A stretch of DNA of 64,000 bases from Cellulomonas carbonis (GCF_014636275.1 NZ_BMEB01000001.1:1045468-1109467); one strand, 5' to 3'. Positions 45,160 through 56,716 are shown, counted from the first letter of the stretch. The notes: generated by a model not told the origin, from the letters alone. A program made the numbers and translations.

Positions 45160-47395
45160 CCCACGGCTCGAGCGGGCCGTCGTCCGCGACGAGCCCGGCC
45201 GGCTCGGGACGCGCGAAGAGGAAGCCCTGCACCGAGTCGCAGCCGAGCGCCCGCAGCCGCTCGAGCTGCTCGGGCTCCTCGACGCCCTCCGCGACGACCG
45301 TGAGGTCGAACGCGTGCGCGGCCTGCACGACGAGCCCCACGAGCGCGAGCACGCCGGGCGTCGTCGCCTCGACGAGACTCCGGTCGATCTTGAGCGTGTC
45401 GACGGCGAGGTGCTGCAGCTGGTGGATCGACGTGTAGCCCGTGCCGAAGTCGTCGATGCTGATCCGCACGCCGAGGTCGCGCAGGGCGCGCAGCGCCTCC
45501 TCGATCTCGAGCACGTCGACGACGACCGTCTCGGTGATCTCGAGCGCGAGCCGGTGCGGGGCGAGGCCCGAGGCGGCGAGCGCGTCGGCGACGTCGGTGA
45601 CCACGCCGGGCTGCGCGACGTGCCGGCCGGAGAGGTTCACCGAGACGGTCAGGTGCTCGCCGCGCCCCTCGGCGGTCCAGCGCACGAGCTGTGCCGTGGC
45701 CTCGGCCAGCACCCAGCGCCCGACGTCGCACACGAGCGTCGACCGCTCGGCCACCGGGATGAAGTCCGCGGGCGCGACCAGCCCGTGCCCCGGACGGTCC
45801 CACCGCACGAGCGCCTCGTAGCCGGCGACCTCCCCGGACCCCGTGTCGAGGATCGGCTGGTAGTGCAGCACGAGCTCGCCCGCGGCGATCCCGGCGCGCA
45901 GCGCCGACTCGAGCCGCCCGCGCTCCACGAGCTCGCGGCTGAGCGCCTCGTCGAAGACCTCCGCGCGCCCCCGGCCGCCCGACTTCGCGCGGTACGCGGC
46001 CGCGTCGGCCTCGTGCAGGAGACGGTCGGGGTCGGTCGACCCGTCCCGCGCGAGGGCGACGCCGACGCTCGCGCCGACCGTCGTCGCGTGCTCCCCCACC
46101 CGGACGGGCTCCCCGACCGCGTCGACCACGCGCCGCGCGAGCGCCACGAGCCCCTCCTCGGACTCGGGGTGCTCCACGAGGACGACGAACTCGTCGCCGC
46201 CGATGCGCCCCACCGTGTCCCCCGCGCGGACGACGTCCTGCAGGCGTCCGGCCGTCACGCGCAGGACCTCGTCACCAGCCGCGTGCCCGTAGGTGTCGTT
46301 CACGTCCTTGAAGTGGTCGAGGTCGACGAAGAGGAGCCCGACGGGGCTGCCCGAGCGGCACGCGCGGTGCAGCGCCGACCGGATCTCGGCGACCATCCGG
46401 GACCGGTTGGCGAGGCCGGTCAGCGCGTCGTGCGCCGCGAGGTGCGCGAGGTTCTCGCGCAGCCGGTCGCGCTGCTCGGACGACGCGCGGATCGCGCGGA
46501 TCGCGAGGTCCATGCGCGCGACCACGAGCCCGAACAGAGCCGTCGAGGCCACGGCCACGGCCCACGCGTCGAGCGGGACGCCGAGCGTCAGCTGCACGAC
46601 GAGCGTCAGCGGCGCCACGAGGACCGCGAACCCCAGCGCGAGGAGGCGGCGGGTCGAGTAGGGCGCGACGGCGGTCGCGGGCACGCCCAGGCCCGCCGCC
46701 GACGGGTGCAGCCCCGCCGTGCCGACGACGACGTACGAGGCGAGCCACAGGAGGTCGAACGCCCCGCCCTCGTACCCGGACGCGGACTCGACCACGGCGA
46801 AGCCCGCGTCCGCCACCAGGAGCAGCCCCAGGCCCGTGACCAGGAGCCGGAAGGCGACCGTCCGGCCGCCGGAACCGAGGAGGAACTGGGCGAGGATCGC
46901 GACGAGCAGGACGTCGCCCGCCGGGTAGGCGGCCGCGACGGCCCGCTCGAGGAGCGTGCCGTCGCCGCGCAGCGTGGGCGCGGCCAGCACGACCCACACG
47001 AGCAGCCCGAGGGCGAGCGTCACGATGGCGCCGTCGACCACGCCGGCGACGTCCGCGACGTGCCGGCGCCGCCGGAGCAGGACGAGCATCCCGGCCGCGA
47101 GCAGCGGGTAGCCGGCGAGGTAGAGGACGTCGGCGGCCGACGGGAACGGCGACAGGCCCGCGAGGTCGAGCCAGGTCCACACCGCGTCGCCCGCGACGAA
47201 CGCCGCCTGACCGGCTGCGAGGAGGTACCACGGTGGGCGCGCCGCCGGGGTGAGCGCGAGCGCCCCGACGACGAGGGCCGCGACCGACAGCACGCCGACC
47301 AGCAGGTACGCGACGTCGGCCGACGTGCCCGGCAGGAACGGGTACGCCAGCACGAGGCCGGTCCCCACCAGGAGGTGGAGGCGCCACTGGGTCAC
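45137..47395 (-). CDS. Membrane GGDEF-EAL protein (c-di-GMP synthesis and breakdown)
   Basis: 752 residues. The first 300 or so contain about eight to ten hydrophobic segments forming a membrane sensor. GGDEF follows: [11 protein letters not shown] with an RxxD inhibition site (RAGD) five residues before it. The EAL domain is YEALVRW, then [28 protein letters not shown] and VVAEGVEE, so all metal and catalytic residues are kept. Both activities are therefore possible. It starts at a GTG at 47395. Confidence 0.93.
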   Translation of the reverse strand: MTQWRLHLLVGTGLVLAYPFLPGTSADVAYLLVGVLSVAALVVGALALTPAARPPWYLLAAGQAAFVAGDAVWTWLDLAGLSPFPSAADVLYLAGYPLLAAGMLVLLRRRRHVADVAGVVDGAIVTLALGLLVWVVLAAPTLRGDGTLLERAVAAAYPAGDVLLVAILAQFLLGSGGRTVAFRLLVTGLGLLLVADAGFAVVESASGYEGGAFDLLWLASYVVVGTAGLHPSAAGLGVPATAVAPYSTRRLLALGFAVLVAPLTLVVQLTLGVPLDAWAVAVASTALFGLVVARMDLAIRAIRASSEQRDRLRENLAHLAAHDALTGLANRSRMVAEIRSALHRACRSGSPVGLLFVDLDHFKDVNDTYGHAAGDEVLRVTAGRLQDVVRAGDTVGRIGGDEFVVLVEHPESEEGLVALARRVVDAVGEPVRVGEHATTVGASVGVALARDGSTDPDRLLHEADAAAYRAKSGGRGRAEVFDEALSRELVERGRLESALRAGIAAGELVLHYQPILDTGSGEVAGYEALVRWDRPGHGLVAPADFIPVAERSTLVCDVGRWVLAEATAQLVRWTAEGRGEHLTVSVNLSGRHVAQPGVVTDVADALAASGLAPHRLALEITETVVVDVLEIEEALRALRDLGVRISIDDFGTGYTSIHQLQHLAVDTLKIDRSLVEATTPGVLALVGLVVQAAHAFDLTVVAEGVEEPEQLERLRALGCDSVQGFLFARPEPAGLVADDGPLEPWVTEPRVG

Positions 47396-47477
47396 CCTGG
47401 TCCCATCGGCACGTTCGCCGCGGACCTGACGTGTCGGGCGGGTGGATCCGGGGTCGGGCACGCCCGGGCGGGCTTCG

Positions 47478-47483
47478 TACACT
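47478..47483 (+). promoter_or_regulatory. -10-like hexamer of rlmC
   Basis: TACACT seven bases before the ATG at 47491, no ribosome site; leaderless start likely. Confidence 0.4.
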
Positions 47484-47490
47484 CCCCGCC

Positions 47491-48615
47491 ATGCGGTGCG
47501 ACTACTACGAGGCCGAGTCGTGCCGCTCGTGCACGCACCTCGAGCAGCCGTACGCCGAGCAGCTGACCGGCAAGGAGCAGCACTGCCGGCACCTCCTGCG
47601 CGAGCACGCGGGGATCACCTGGCTGCCCCCGGTCGCGAGCGCCGAGTCGGGCTTCCGCAACAAGGCGAAGATGGTCGTCGCCGGGACCTCCGCGGAGCCG
47701 ACGGTCGGCATCCTCGACGCGACGGGTCGCGGAGTCGACCTGCGCGAGTGCGGGCTGCACACGCCGGCGGTCCGCGCCGCGCTGCCCGCTCTCGCCCGGT
47801 TCGTCACGACAGCCGACCTCACGCCCTACGACGTCCCGGCGCGCCGCGGCGAGCTCAAGCACCTGCTCCTGACGGAGTCGCCCGACGGCGAGCTGATGCT
47901 CCGCGTGGTGCTGCGCTCGACGGAGGCGGTGTCGCGCATCCGCAAGCACCTCGCCGGCCTCGTCGCCGAGGTGCCCGCGCTGCGCGTGGTGTCGGTCAAC
48001 GTGCTGCCGGAGCACCGGGCCGTGCTCGAGGGCGAGCGCGAGATCGTGCTGACCGAGCAGGCCGCCCTGCCCATGCGGCTGGGCGACGTCGAGCTCCTGC
48101 TGCGGCCCCGGAGCTTCTTCCAGACCAACACGCCCGTCGCGCAGGCGCTCTACCGCCAGGCCCGGGAGTGGGTCGACGAGGTCGCGCCCACGACCGTGTG
48201 GGACCTGTACTGCGGCGTGGGTGGCTTCGCGCTCCACCTCGCCGCGCCCGACCGCGACGTCGTCGGGATCGAGCTCAGCGCCGAGGCGGTCGAGAGCGCG
48301 GAGGTGGCCCGGTCGCGCGCCGGGCTGGAGCGGGTGCGGTTCGTCGCGCAGGACGCGACCGCATTCGCGCTCGCCGCCGACGACGCCCCCGACCTCGTCG
48401 TGGTGAACCCGCCGCGGCGCGGGATCGGGGAGCGGCTCGCGGCGTGGCTCGACGCGTCGACCGTGCGGCACGTCGTCTACTCGAGCTGCAACGCCGTCTC
48501 GCTCGCTCGCGACCTCGCGGCCATGCCCTCCCTGCGCCCGGTGCGGGCCCGGGTGCTCGACATGTTCCCCCACACCGGCCACTACGAGGTCGCGGTGCTC
48601 CTCGAGCGGGCGTGA
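47491..48615 (+). CDS. rlmC: 23S rRNA (uracil-C5)-methyltransferase, RlmC/RumB type
   Basis: 374 residues. N-terminal cysteines (C3, C11, C14 and the one in LRECGLH) fit the 4Fe-4S cluster of RlmC/RlmD. SAM motif I is [25 protein letters not shown] and the nucleophilic Cys in [14 protein letters not shown] complete the TrmA-type catalytic set. It methylates a uridine of 23S rRNA (U747 in E. coli RlmC). The compact length without a TRAM domain favours RlmC over RlmD. Confidence 0.88.
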   Translation: MRCDYYEAESCRSCTHLEQPYAEQLTGKEQHCRHLLREHAGITWLPPVASAESGFRNKAKMVVAGTSAEPTVGILDATGRGVDLRECGLHTPAVRAALPALARFVTTADLTPYDVPARRGELKHLLLTESPDGELMLRVVLRSTEAVSRIRKHLAGLVAEVPALRVVSVNVLPEHRAVLEGEREIVLTEQAALPMRLGDVELLLRPRSFFQTNTPVAQALYRQAREWVDEVAPTTVWDLYCGVGGFALHLAAPDRDVVGIELSAEAVESAEVARSRAGLERVRFVAQDATAFALAADDAPDLVVVNPPRRGIGERLAAWLDASTVRHVVYSSCNAVSLARDLAAMPSLRPVRARVLDMFPHTGHYEVAVLLERA

Positions 48616-48736
48616 CGGCCCGCGTGCCGGGCCGTGGGGCGGCGGGCAGCTGCACGGCGGGGCCGTGGTGGCGGCGCGGCGCGAGCGGGCGGCGAGCGGT
48701 GCGGCGCGTGTCGGTGGTGGGCGTCACGATGGCCCC

Positions 48737-49105
48737 GTGGACCACTCCTTCACCGGTGAGCTCTGGCTCTGGGACGCGCGCCGCGTCGACACCTGGACGT
48801 TCGTGAGCCTCCCCTCGGACCTCGCCGACGAGATCCTCGACACCGCGGGTGCCCTCTCGCGCGGGTTCGGCTCCCTGCGCGTCGAGGTCGCGGTCGGGAC
48901 GACGGTCTGGCGGACGTCGATCTTCCCCGACTCGGCGCGCCGGACCTACGTGCTGCCGGTCAAGAAGGCCGTCCGTGCGGCCGAGCGGCTCTCGGTCGGC
49001 GACCCCGTCCCGGTGCGGCTCCGGCTGCTCGACCTCGACGCGGGCGACGTGACGGCCGCGCGGCCGGGGAAGGGGCTCGACGGCGGCCACCCCGACGGCG
49101 GATGA
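48737..49105 (+). CDS. DUF1905 family protein
   Basis: 122 residues from a GTG with CACGAT six bases upstream. The short beta-barrel layout FTGELWLWDARRVDTWTFVSLP, then WRTSIFPDSARRTYVLPVKKAVR, then VRLRLLDLD is the DUF1905 pattern. These small proteins have no established function. An ATG lies ten bases upstream but in another frame. Confidence 0.82.
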   Translation: MDHSFTGELWLWDARRVDTWTFVSLPSDLADEILDTAGALSRGFGSLRVEVAVGTTVWRTSIFPDSARRTYVLPVKKAVRAAERLSVGDPVPVRLRLLDLDAGDVTAARPGKGLDGGHPDGG

Positions 49106-49208
49106 TCGCCCCAGGGTGCCCGCCGAGCGGTCGCGAGGCGCACCGGGTCGTGTGACGCTGTGCCACCGGCCACGACGGACCGGCACCCTCCGCCGACAGG
49201 GGTCCACC

Positions 49209-50429
49209 GTGAGCACCGACACCGTCAGCACCGCGCCGGGTCCGGCCGTGGGCCGAGGGCCCGGCTCCGGCACGGGACGCGCACCCGGCCCGGCGACCGA
49301 GCGCACGACCGGGGGCGCGTCCGGCCGTCCCGGTCACCGCCCGGACCTGCGCACGGTCGGCGTCGAGGAGGAGCTCCTGCTCGTCGACCCGCGGACGGGT
49401 GTGCCGGTGCCCCTGTCCGGCGTCGTCGTCACCGAGCACGACCCGAAGGCGTCGGCGCCCATCACGACCGAGCTCCAGCAGCAGCAGGTGGAGACGGGGA
49501 CGCCCGTGCGCACCTCGATGGCGGACGTGGCGGCAGCCCTGCGGGACCTGCGCCGCCAGGTCGCCGACGCGGCCGCGGCCGCGGGGGCCCACGTCGCGGC
49601 GCTCGGCACGTCACCGTTGCCGGTGGTCCCGCAGCTCACGCCCGACGCCCGCTACCGCCGGATCCGCGACCTGACGGGCGTCATGTGCGACGACCACCTG
49701 ACGGGCGGCTGCCACGTGCACGTCGGGGTCGCGTCGGACGACGAGGGCGTCGCCGCGCTCGACCGGCTGCGGCCGTGGCTACCCGTCGTCACCGCTCTCG
49801 CGACCAACTCCCCCTTCGTCGACGGGCGTGACAGCGGGTACGCCGGGTACCGGACCCAGGTCTGGCAGCGCTGGCCGGGCACGGGACCCGCGGACGTCTT
49901 CGGCTCCCCGGCGGAGTACCGCCGCCGCGTCGACGCGATGCTCGCGACGGGGGTGGTCCTCGACCACGGGATGGTCTACTTCGACGCCCGGCTCTCCCAG
50001 CGCTACCCGACCGTCGAGGTTCGCGTCCCGGACGTGTGCCTGCGCGTCGACGACGCCGTGGCGGTCGCGGCCCTCGTCCGGGCGCTCGTCGACACGGCCG
50101 CCGACGCGTGGGCCGCGGGCGAGCCGGCCCCGCCGGTGCCGAGCGCCCTCGTGCGGCTCGCGTCGTTCCGGGCCAGCCGCTGGGGGCTCACGGACGAGCT
50201 CGTCCACCCCCGCACGGGCGGCACCGTCCCCGCGGCCGTCGCGGTCACCGCGCTGGTCGAGCACGTGCGCCCCGCGCTCGAGCGCTCGGGCGACCTCGAC
50301 CTCGTCGGGACGGCTGTCGACGAGCTGCTCGCGCACGGCACAGGCGCCGACCGGCAGCGCGGCGTGATGGACGCGACGGGCGACCTCGCGCACGTCGTCG
50401 CGGACGCCGTCGAGCAGACGGCCCGCTGA
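49209..50429 (+). CDS. Carboxylate-amine ligase, YbdK/GCS2 family
   Basis: 406 residues. A low-complexity N-terminal stretch of about 50 residues precedes the catalytic domain, which opens with TVGVEEELLLVDPRTG. Conserved parts include ELQQQQVETGTPVRT, GCHVHVGVASDDEGVAAL, YPTVEVRVPDVCLRVDDAVAVAALVRALV (about 270-298) and SFRASRWGLTDELV. This is the glutamate-cysteine-ligase-like fold; in mycothiol-using actinobacteria the true substrate is usually unknown. The GTG start is chosen because upstream sequence has no similarity. Confidence 0.9.
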   Translation: MSTDTVSTAPGPAVGRGPGSGTGRAPGPATERTTGGASGRPGHRPDLRTVGVEEELLLVDPRTGVPVPLSGVVVTEHDPKASAPITTELQQQQVETGTPVRTSMADVAAALRDLRRQVADAAAAAGAHVAALGTSPLPVVPQLTPDARYRRIRDLTGVMCDDHLTGGCHVHVGVASDDEGVAALDRLRPWLPVVTALATNSPFVDGRDSGYAGYRTQVWQRWPGTGPADVFGSPAEYRRRVDAMLATGVVLDHGMVYFDARLSQRYPTVEVRVPDVCLRVDDAVAVAALVRALVDTAADAWAAGEPAPPVPSALVRLASFRASRWGLTDELVHPRTGGTVPAAVAVTALVEHVRPALERSGDLDLVGTAVDELLAHGTGADRQRGVMDATGDLAHVVADAVEQTAR

Positions 50430-50554
50430 CCGAGCCTCCCCGGGACCCGACCCGCGCGCCACGCTGAGCCGTCCGGGTGGCAGCGCGGGTGCTCCTGGTG
50501 CTCCGCGCGCCCGTCGCGCCCGTCGCGGCACCCCGTCCGCGGCACAGTGGGGGC

Positions 50555-52261
50555 GTGCACGTCGACATGCCGGTGCGGACGCCGGGGCCGACCCAGAACT
50601 ACGCGGACGCCCCCGCCGCGGTCTGGCGGCCCCGCCCTGCCCTGGCGTGGACGCTGCGCGCGGTCGTCGTCGTCGGGCCGGGCCTCGTCGCGCTGGCCGC
50701 CGGGCTCGCCGCGGTGCAGTGGCTCCCGCCCGCGCGCCTGGGCGTCGACCCGTGGCTCTGGATCGCGGTCGAGATCACGGCGGTCACGATTCTCCTTCTC
50801 GGGCTGACGCGCGCCGCCCGCACGCTCCTCCCGCTCGCGACCCTCCTGCGGCTGACCACGGTGTTCGCCGACCGGGCACCCTCGCGCCTGCGGGTCGCGA
50901 TGCGCCGTCACTCCCCCGCGGTGCTCCGGACCGCGGGGGACGCGGCCGTACCGACGGCGGCGTCGACGCATGCCGCGGTCCTCCTGGACCTCGTCACCGC
51001 GCTGCACGCGCACGACCGCGGGACCCGCCTGCACTGCGAGCGCGTCCAGGCGTACACGACGCTCGCCGCGCAGGAGATGGGACTGCCCGCGCACGAGGTC
51101 GCACGCCTCGGATGGGCCGCGCTGCTGCACGACATCGGCAAGCTCAGCGTCCCGGCGGCGGTGATCGCCAAGCCCTCGCTGCCGACGCAGGAGGAGTGGG
51201 CGCTCCTCGCCACGCACCCCGCCGCGGGGATGGAGATCGCCCGACCGCTCGCGCTGTGGCTCGGGCCCGCGCTCGACGCGATCGGCCAGCACCACGAGCG
51301 GTGGGACGGCGGCGGGTACCCCGCGGGCCTGGCCGGCACGCGGATCAGCCGCGCGGCCCGTGTGGTCGCGGTGGCCGACGCGTTCGACACGATCACCTCG
51401 GCCCGCCCGTACAAGCGCGCCCTGCCCGCCGCCGAGGCCCGCGCCGAGCTGGCGCGCTGCGCGGGTGAGCAGTTCGACCCCGAGGTCGTCCGCGCGTTCC
51501 TGCGGATCGGTCTCGTGCGGCTGCACCGCATCGCGGGCCCCATGTCGGTCCTCTCGGCGCTGCCCGGCCTGCAGGTGCTCCAGGCCCCGTTGTCCTCGAT
51601 CGCGCAGGCGTCGGCGACGGTCGTGACAGCGGTCGCGGCGCCGGCCGTCGCGGGAGCGGTCGCGATCACGCTCGCCGTCGCCGGCCCCGGCGACGCGTCG
51701 CCCGCGCCGGTGGCACCGGGCACCGGGGGCGCGGCCGCCTCACAGGTCGGCGCCGACGACGGCCCCGCGGGCGACGCGCGCGGCGACGGCTCGGGACCGA
51801 TCGGTGCCACCGGGACCGGCCCGTCACGGGACGACGCCGCGCTCGTGGTCGACACGCCGGCCGTCACCGACGCACCCGACGGCACGGACCCGGCGCCGGC
51901 GGTCGACGACGCGCAGCGCGACGACGGCGCCGGCGACGCGTCGGTCGACACCACGACGCCGACCGACCCGCCCGCCTCGACCGACCCGCCCGCCTCGACC
52001 GACCCGACGCCGACCGGGGGCCCCGGCCAGGAGCCCACCGCGGACGACGCCGCCGAGGCGGACCGCGAGACGGACCGGACCACGCCGACGACGACCGAGC
52101 CCACCGGCCCCACCACGCCCAGCACGCCCACCGGGCCCACGACCCCCACCGTGCCGACGGCGCCTCCGCCGCCCGCGAGCGACCGGAACGAGGACGACAC
52201 CCGGGACGACGCCGACGTCGAGATCGACCGCGAGACCGGCACCGAGAACAGCGCCCGCTGA
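50555..52261 (+). CDS. Membrane HD-GYP phosphodiesterase with long Thr/Pro tail
   Basis: 568 residues from GTG 50555 (CACAGT six bases upstream). Two transmembrane segments (about 28-50 and 58-80) precede an HD-GYP domain: HDRGTRLHCERV, the catalytic HDIGK, and HHERWDGGGYP. These are the c-di-GMP phosphodiesterase signatures. A third hydrophobic segment (about 355-385) precedes a 180-residue acidic, Thr/Pro-rich low-complexity tail with 18-bp DNA repeats (around 51965-52005). The tail is predicted to be outside the membrane. Together with the GGDEF-EAL gene this is the second c-di-GMP enzyme within 7 kb. Confidence 0.88.
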   Translation: MHVDMPVRTPGPTQNYADAPAAVWRPRPALAWTLRAVVVVGPGLVALAAGLAAVQWLPPARLGVDPWLWIAVEITAVTILLLGLTRAARTLLPLATLLRLTTVFADRAPSRLRVAMRRHSPAVLRTAGDAAVPTAASTHAAVLLDLVTALHAHDRGTRLHCERVQAYTTLAAQEMGLPAHEVARLGWAALLHDIGKLSVPAAVIAKPSLPTQEEWALLATHPAAGMEIARPLALWLGPALDAIGQHHERWDGGGYPAGLAGTRISRAARVVAVADAFDTITSARPYKRALPAAEARAELARCAGEQFDPEVVRAFLRIGLVRLHRIAGPMSVLSALPGLQVLQAPLSSIAQASATVVTAVAAPAVAGAVAITLAVAGPGDASPAPVAPGTGGAAASQVGADDGPAGDARGDGSGPIGATGTGPSRDDAALVVDTPAVTDAPDGTDPAPAVDDAQRDDGAGDASVDTTTPTDPPASTDPPASTDPTPTGGPGQEPTADDAAEADRETDRTTPTTTEPTGPTTPSTPTGPTTPTVPTAPPPPASDRNEDDTRDDADVEIDRETGTENSAR

Positions 52262-52318
52262 GCCGCGGGCCGCGCACGCGGCCGGCGCGGTCATCCCCTG
52301 CGCGTCACCACGTCGGGG

Positions 52319-53428
<1,110 letters not shown>

Positions 53429-53462
53429 GTGCCCTCCCCCGGATCTGCCCACACGTGTCCGG

Positions 53463-54767
53463 TCACCGGCGCAGCAGCCCGCCGCTCACCCACGAGCGGA
53501 CCGCGGCGAGGTCGTGTCCCGAGAGCTCCATGCGCGCGCCGCGGCACAGCCCCACGACGTTGTCGGCCCACGTCTCGGCGACCTTGCGCAGCGACGGCCG
53601 CGCCGCCAGGTCGAGCCCCGCGTAGGACACACCGGCGACGACGTTGTTGACCGAGGCCCGGCCGATCGGCTCACCCGCCGTCTGGCACGCGTCGTGCACG
53701 CGTCGGACGGTCTCGGGCCGGTCGAACGGGTGGGCGGCGACGTCCTCGGCCAGCGCCGTCAGGAGCACCCGGTACCGCTCGGTCGGCAGGTTCGGGATGT
53801 CGGTGACGTCGACGACCTGGCGCTGCAGCGGCGGCAGGTCGACGCCGCCGGGTCCCGCGAGGTCGGCCTCGCTGAAGCGGCTCGGGTCCCACACGAACCC
53901 GGACGCCGCGGCGACCTCGGGCACGGTGCGGGACAGCCACGACGCGAAACCGCCCGCGCCGTCCCAGCCCGGGACGAGGTCCGGCTCGGCCTTCTGCGCC
54001 GCCTGCGCGACGGCTCCGCCGTTGAGGGGCCGGTCCGCGGCCCGGACGAGGCGCAGGACGGCACGCCGCGCGCGCTGCCGCGCCGGGGTCTCGGGCGCCG
54101 TGGCGGGGACCGCCGCCCCGGCGGCGACGGCCTCGGCACCCCCGCCGGACGCGGCGACGCCGGGGGCCGCTCCCCCGCCCGCCGTCGCGGCCCGCGGGAC
54201 GGGCGCCGGCTCGTCGAGCAGCCGCTGCGGCGCCTGGACGAGCTCGGTCAGCTCGTCCGCGGTGATGACCGTGTCGGCGACCGCGCGGTACGCGCTCGCC
54301 GCGGGGCTCGCGGTGATGATCGTGACGCGGCGGTCGGCGGCCCGGCAGCGCAGCGCGAGCGGCGTGAAGTCCGCGTCGGCCGACACGATGACGAACTCGT
54401 CGTACCGCGTCGGCGCGCTCAGCGCGTCCACGGCGTCGAGCACGAGGTTGATGTCAGCGCTGCTCTTGCCCTGCTGCGTGAGCGACGGGCAGTCGACGAC
54501 GCTGAAGCCCGCACGCGTGAAGTTGGGCCTGAACTGCGAGAACGTCGAGGGGTTGAGGTAGCAGGCGCGCACGAGGAACCGCCGCGTGAAGTCGCCGTCG
54601 GCATCGCTGCCGTTCTCCAGGGCGGTCAGCCAGTCCCCCGGCGACGTCGCGAACGCCTCGGCCGCGACGGGGTCGAGGCGCCGCAGCCCGATGTACACGT
54701 TGTCGAAGTCGACGAACAGCGCGCAGCGGAGCCGTCGCCCGTTCTCGGTCGTGTCGATGATCGTCAC
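53463..54767 (-). CDS. NYN-domain RNase-like protein with C-terminal OST-HTH/LOTUS-type region
   Basis: 434 residues. The NYN (PIN-like) nuclease core has FVDFDNVYIGL, SADINLVLDAVDAL and VIVSADADFTPLALRCR, with the four acidic residues needed for metal. A Gly/Ala-rich linker (about 190-230) follows. Residues 235-310 and 335-430 look like winged helix OST-HTH/LOTUS domains, which bind RNA (for example LVRAADRPLNGGAVAQAAQKAEP). It probably cleaves or binds RNA; target unknown. Confidence 0.82.
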   Translation of the reverse strand: MTIIDTTENGRRLRCALFVDFDNVYIGLRRLDPVAAEAFATSPGDWLTALENGSDADGDFTRRFLVRACYLNPSTFSQFRPNFTRAGFSVVDCPSLTQQGKSSADINLVLDAVDALSAPTRYDEFVIVSADADFTPLALRCRAADRRVTIITASPAASAYRAVADTVITADELTELVQAPQRLLDEPAPVPRAATAGGGAAPGVAASGGGAEAVAAGAAVPATAPETPARQRARRAVLRLVRAADRPLNGGAVAQAAQKAEPDLVPGWDGAGGFASWLSRTVPEVAAASGFVWDPSRFSEADLAGPGGVDLPPLQRQVVDVTDIPNLPTERYRVLLTALAEDVAAHPFDRPETVRRVHDACQTAGEPIGRASVNNVVAGVSYAGLDLAARPSLRKVAETWADNVVGLCRGARMELSGHDLAAVRSWVSGGLLRR

Positions 54768-54791
54768 GCGAGCATCCTCTCGCGTGCGCGG

Positions 54792-55571
54792 TCACACCTG
54801 CGCGCTCAGGAGCACCGTGCCGTCACCCGAACGCAGCTCGATCCCGACGATCCGGTCGACGCGCACCGCGGTCGACGCGGGGACGACGTGCTCACCGGCC
54901 TCCGCACGCCACGTCGCGACCTCGACCGTCGACCCGTCGGCGGTGCGGACCACGAGCGCGTAGGACGCCACGCCGTCCGCCCTGGACCCGTACGGCCCCG
55001 CGTCCCCGTCCGGCGTCGGGCCGTCGGGGTACCGGCACGTGACCTCCAGGCGCGTCCCCCAGGTCACGTCCTCGACGCGCACCCACCCCTCGACGCCGAC
55101 GTCGCCCACGGGTTCGAGGCGCACGACCTCACCCCGCGCCTCGACGACGGGACCCCGCTCGGCCCACGGCCCGGGGAGGGTCGCCGTCGCCACGCCGATC
55201 CCCGCCGCGGCGGCGGCCGCGACCGCCCCCAGGCCGACGGCGGTCCGCCGCACTCGCCGCCGCCGCTCACGCCGTGCGGCGTCGAGCAGCGCGAGCAGGA
55301 CCGTCGGCGGAGGTCCGTCGTCGTCGCCGGGCGTCTGCCCGGCGATGCTCGCACCGTCGCCACGACGGCGACCCTCCCGCCCCGTCCCGGCCAGCCCGCC
55401 GAGCGCGGACGGCGGCACCCGGTCGAGCGCGCGCACGGTCCACGTGGCCTCGTCCGCAGCCGCGCGGCACGGGGCGCACACGGCGAGGTGCTCCTCGAGC
55501 CCCGCGCGCTCGCGCCCGCCCAGCGCGCCCAGCGCGTAGGCGGCGACGTCGTCGGTCCACCGGTCGTTCAC
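54792..55571 (-). CDS. Membrane anti-sigma factor (RskA-like, zinc-binding)
   Basis: 259 residues, GTG overlapping the sigma stop (GTGA). The N-terminal zinc anti-sigma motif is HLAVCAPC (His28, Cys32, Cys35), followed by a linker, one membrane segment near residues 111-130 (GLGAVAAAAAAGIGVATA) and an extracytoplasmic RskA-type domain with beta strands. It holds the ECF sigma factor inactive until a signal triggers proteolysis. The pairing with the upstream sigma gene is by coupling. Confidence 0.9.
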   Translation of the reverse strand: MNDRWTDDVAAYALGALGGRERAGLEEHLAVCAPCRAAADEATWTVRALDRVPPSALGGLAGTGREGRRRGDGASIAGQTPGDDDGPPPTVLLALLDAARRERRRRVRRTAVGLGAVAAAAAAGIGVATATLPGPWAERGPVVEARGEVVRLEPVGDVGVEGWVRVEDVTWGTRLEVTCRYPDGPTPDGDAGPYGSRADGVASYALVVRTADGSTVEVATWRAEAGEHVVPASTAVRVDRIVGIELRSGDGTVLLSAQV

Positions 55572-56086
55572 CGCTCGACCCCCATCTCCTCGAGCACGAG
55601 CCGCAGCGAGCGCAGCGCGTAGTGCGTGCGCGACTTGACCGTGCCGGGCGGGACGCCGAGCTCGCGTGCGGCCTCCGCGACCGAGCGCCCGCCGAACCAG
55701 CACAGCACGAGGACCTGGCGGTGCTGCGCCGACAGCCGCGTGAGGGCCTCGGCCACGACCCAGCCGTCGAGCGCGTCCTCGGCGGACGTCGTGTGCGCAC
55801 GCCCGTGCGCCTCGGGCGGCTCGGGTGGTTCGGCCGCGAGCACCTCGTGCCGGCGCCGTCCCGACCGCCACTCGTCGACGACGATCCGCCGCGCGACCGT
55901 GAACAGCCAAGCGCGCGCCGACCCGGCGGAGCGGCCGAGCACGTCCGGGTGCCGCCACGCGCGCAGGAACGTCTCCTGCACGACGTCCTCGGCGCGCGAC
56001 CGGTCGCCGTTCGTGAGGCGGAGCACGTACGACCACAGGTCGCGCGCGTGCTCGTCGTGCAGCGCGACGAGCAGGCTCTCGCTCAC
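55568..56086 (-). CDS. ECF RNA polymerase sigma factor (SigK/SigL-like)
   Basis: 172 residues from GTG 56086. Region 2 includes LWSYVLRLTNGDRSRAEDVVQETFLRAWRHP (about 18-48) and region 4 LSAQHRQVLVLCWFGGRSVAEAARELGVPPGTVKSRTHYALRSLR (about 118-162). It directs RNA polymerase to TGAACC-N16-CGTC type promoters, as SigK and SigL do in mycobacteria. Two such promoters lie close by, in front of the membrane-protein and Rieske genes. No copy is seen before the sigma gene itself. Confidence 0.92.
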   Translation of the reverse strand: MSESLLVALHDEHARDLWSYVLRLTNGDRSRAEDVVQETFLRAWRHPDVLGRSAGSARAWLFTVARRIVVDEWRSGRRRHEVLAAEPPEPPEAHGRAHTTSAEDALDGWVVAEALTRLSAQHRQVLVLCWFGGRSVAEAARELGVPPGTVKSRTHYALRSLRLVLEEMGVER

Positions 56087-56257
56087 CGGTCGGTCACCCG
56101 CCCCTCGCACCCTGCCCGCACCCACGCCGGTGCCCGCGCGGGCCCGACCTGCGCCCGTCCCCGTGCCGCTGCCACGGGGACGTCCCCGCCCGGACGCCGC
56201 GGTCCGTGTGCCCAGTGTGCTCCGCGGCCCCTCCGGGCGTCGCCGAGCCGCGCGGCG

Positions 56258-56285
56258 TGAACCGGACGGGTCCCTGGCACGTCGT
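56258..56285 (+). promoter_or_regulatory. ECF promoter of the small membrane-protein gene
   Basis: TGAACC (56258-56263), a 16-base spacer, then CGTCGT (56280-56285), seven bases before the ATG. This is the SigK/SigL consensus and predicts a leaderless mRNA. Confidence 0.7.
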
Positions 56286-56292
56286 CCCGGGC

Positions 56293-56697
56293 ATGAGCAC
56301 CGTCACGACCGTCGCGCGCGGGCTCACGGCCGCCGCCGTGCTGCTGTCCGCCGTCATCCACCTGGACCTGTGGCTCCTCGGGGTCCGGACGAGCGCCCTC
56401 GGCCCGGCGTTCCTCCTCAACGCGGTCGGCGGGCTCGTCGTCGCGCTCGCGGTGCTGGTCTGGCGCTCGGCCCTGCCGCTGCTCGCCGCCATGGCGTTCG
56501 GCGCGGCGACCCTCGGCGCGTACGTCCTGTCGCTCACGGTCGGGCTCGCGGGCGTGCGCAACGAGTGGGGCGACCCGCTCGCGACGGCGGCCGCGGTGGC
56601 CGAGGCCGCCGCGGTCCTGCTCGCGCTGGGCGCGCTCGTCACCGAGCATCGCGGGCGGACCGGCGTGCGCGGCGGGCGTCGCGCCCGTCCCGCGTAG
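56293..56697 (+). CDS. Small four-helix membrane protein
   Basis: 134 residues from ATG 56293. Four hydrophobic segments at about 8-28, 38-58, 63-83 and 95-118. IHLDLWLLGVRT after the first segment has a His-Leu-Asp motif. A short basic C-terminus follows. No family is recognised with confidence. It is divergent from the sigma operon and has a matching ECF promoter, so it belongs to that regulon. Confidence 0.72.
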   Translation: MSTVTTVARGLTAAAVLLSAVIHLDLWLLGVRTSALGPAFLLNAVGGLVVALAVLVWRSALPLLAAMAFGAATLGAYVLSLTVGLAGVRNEWGDPLATAAAVAEAAAVLLALGALVTEHRGRTGVRGGRRARPA

Positions 56698-56716
56698 CGC
56701 CCGGCGGTCCGCGCCG

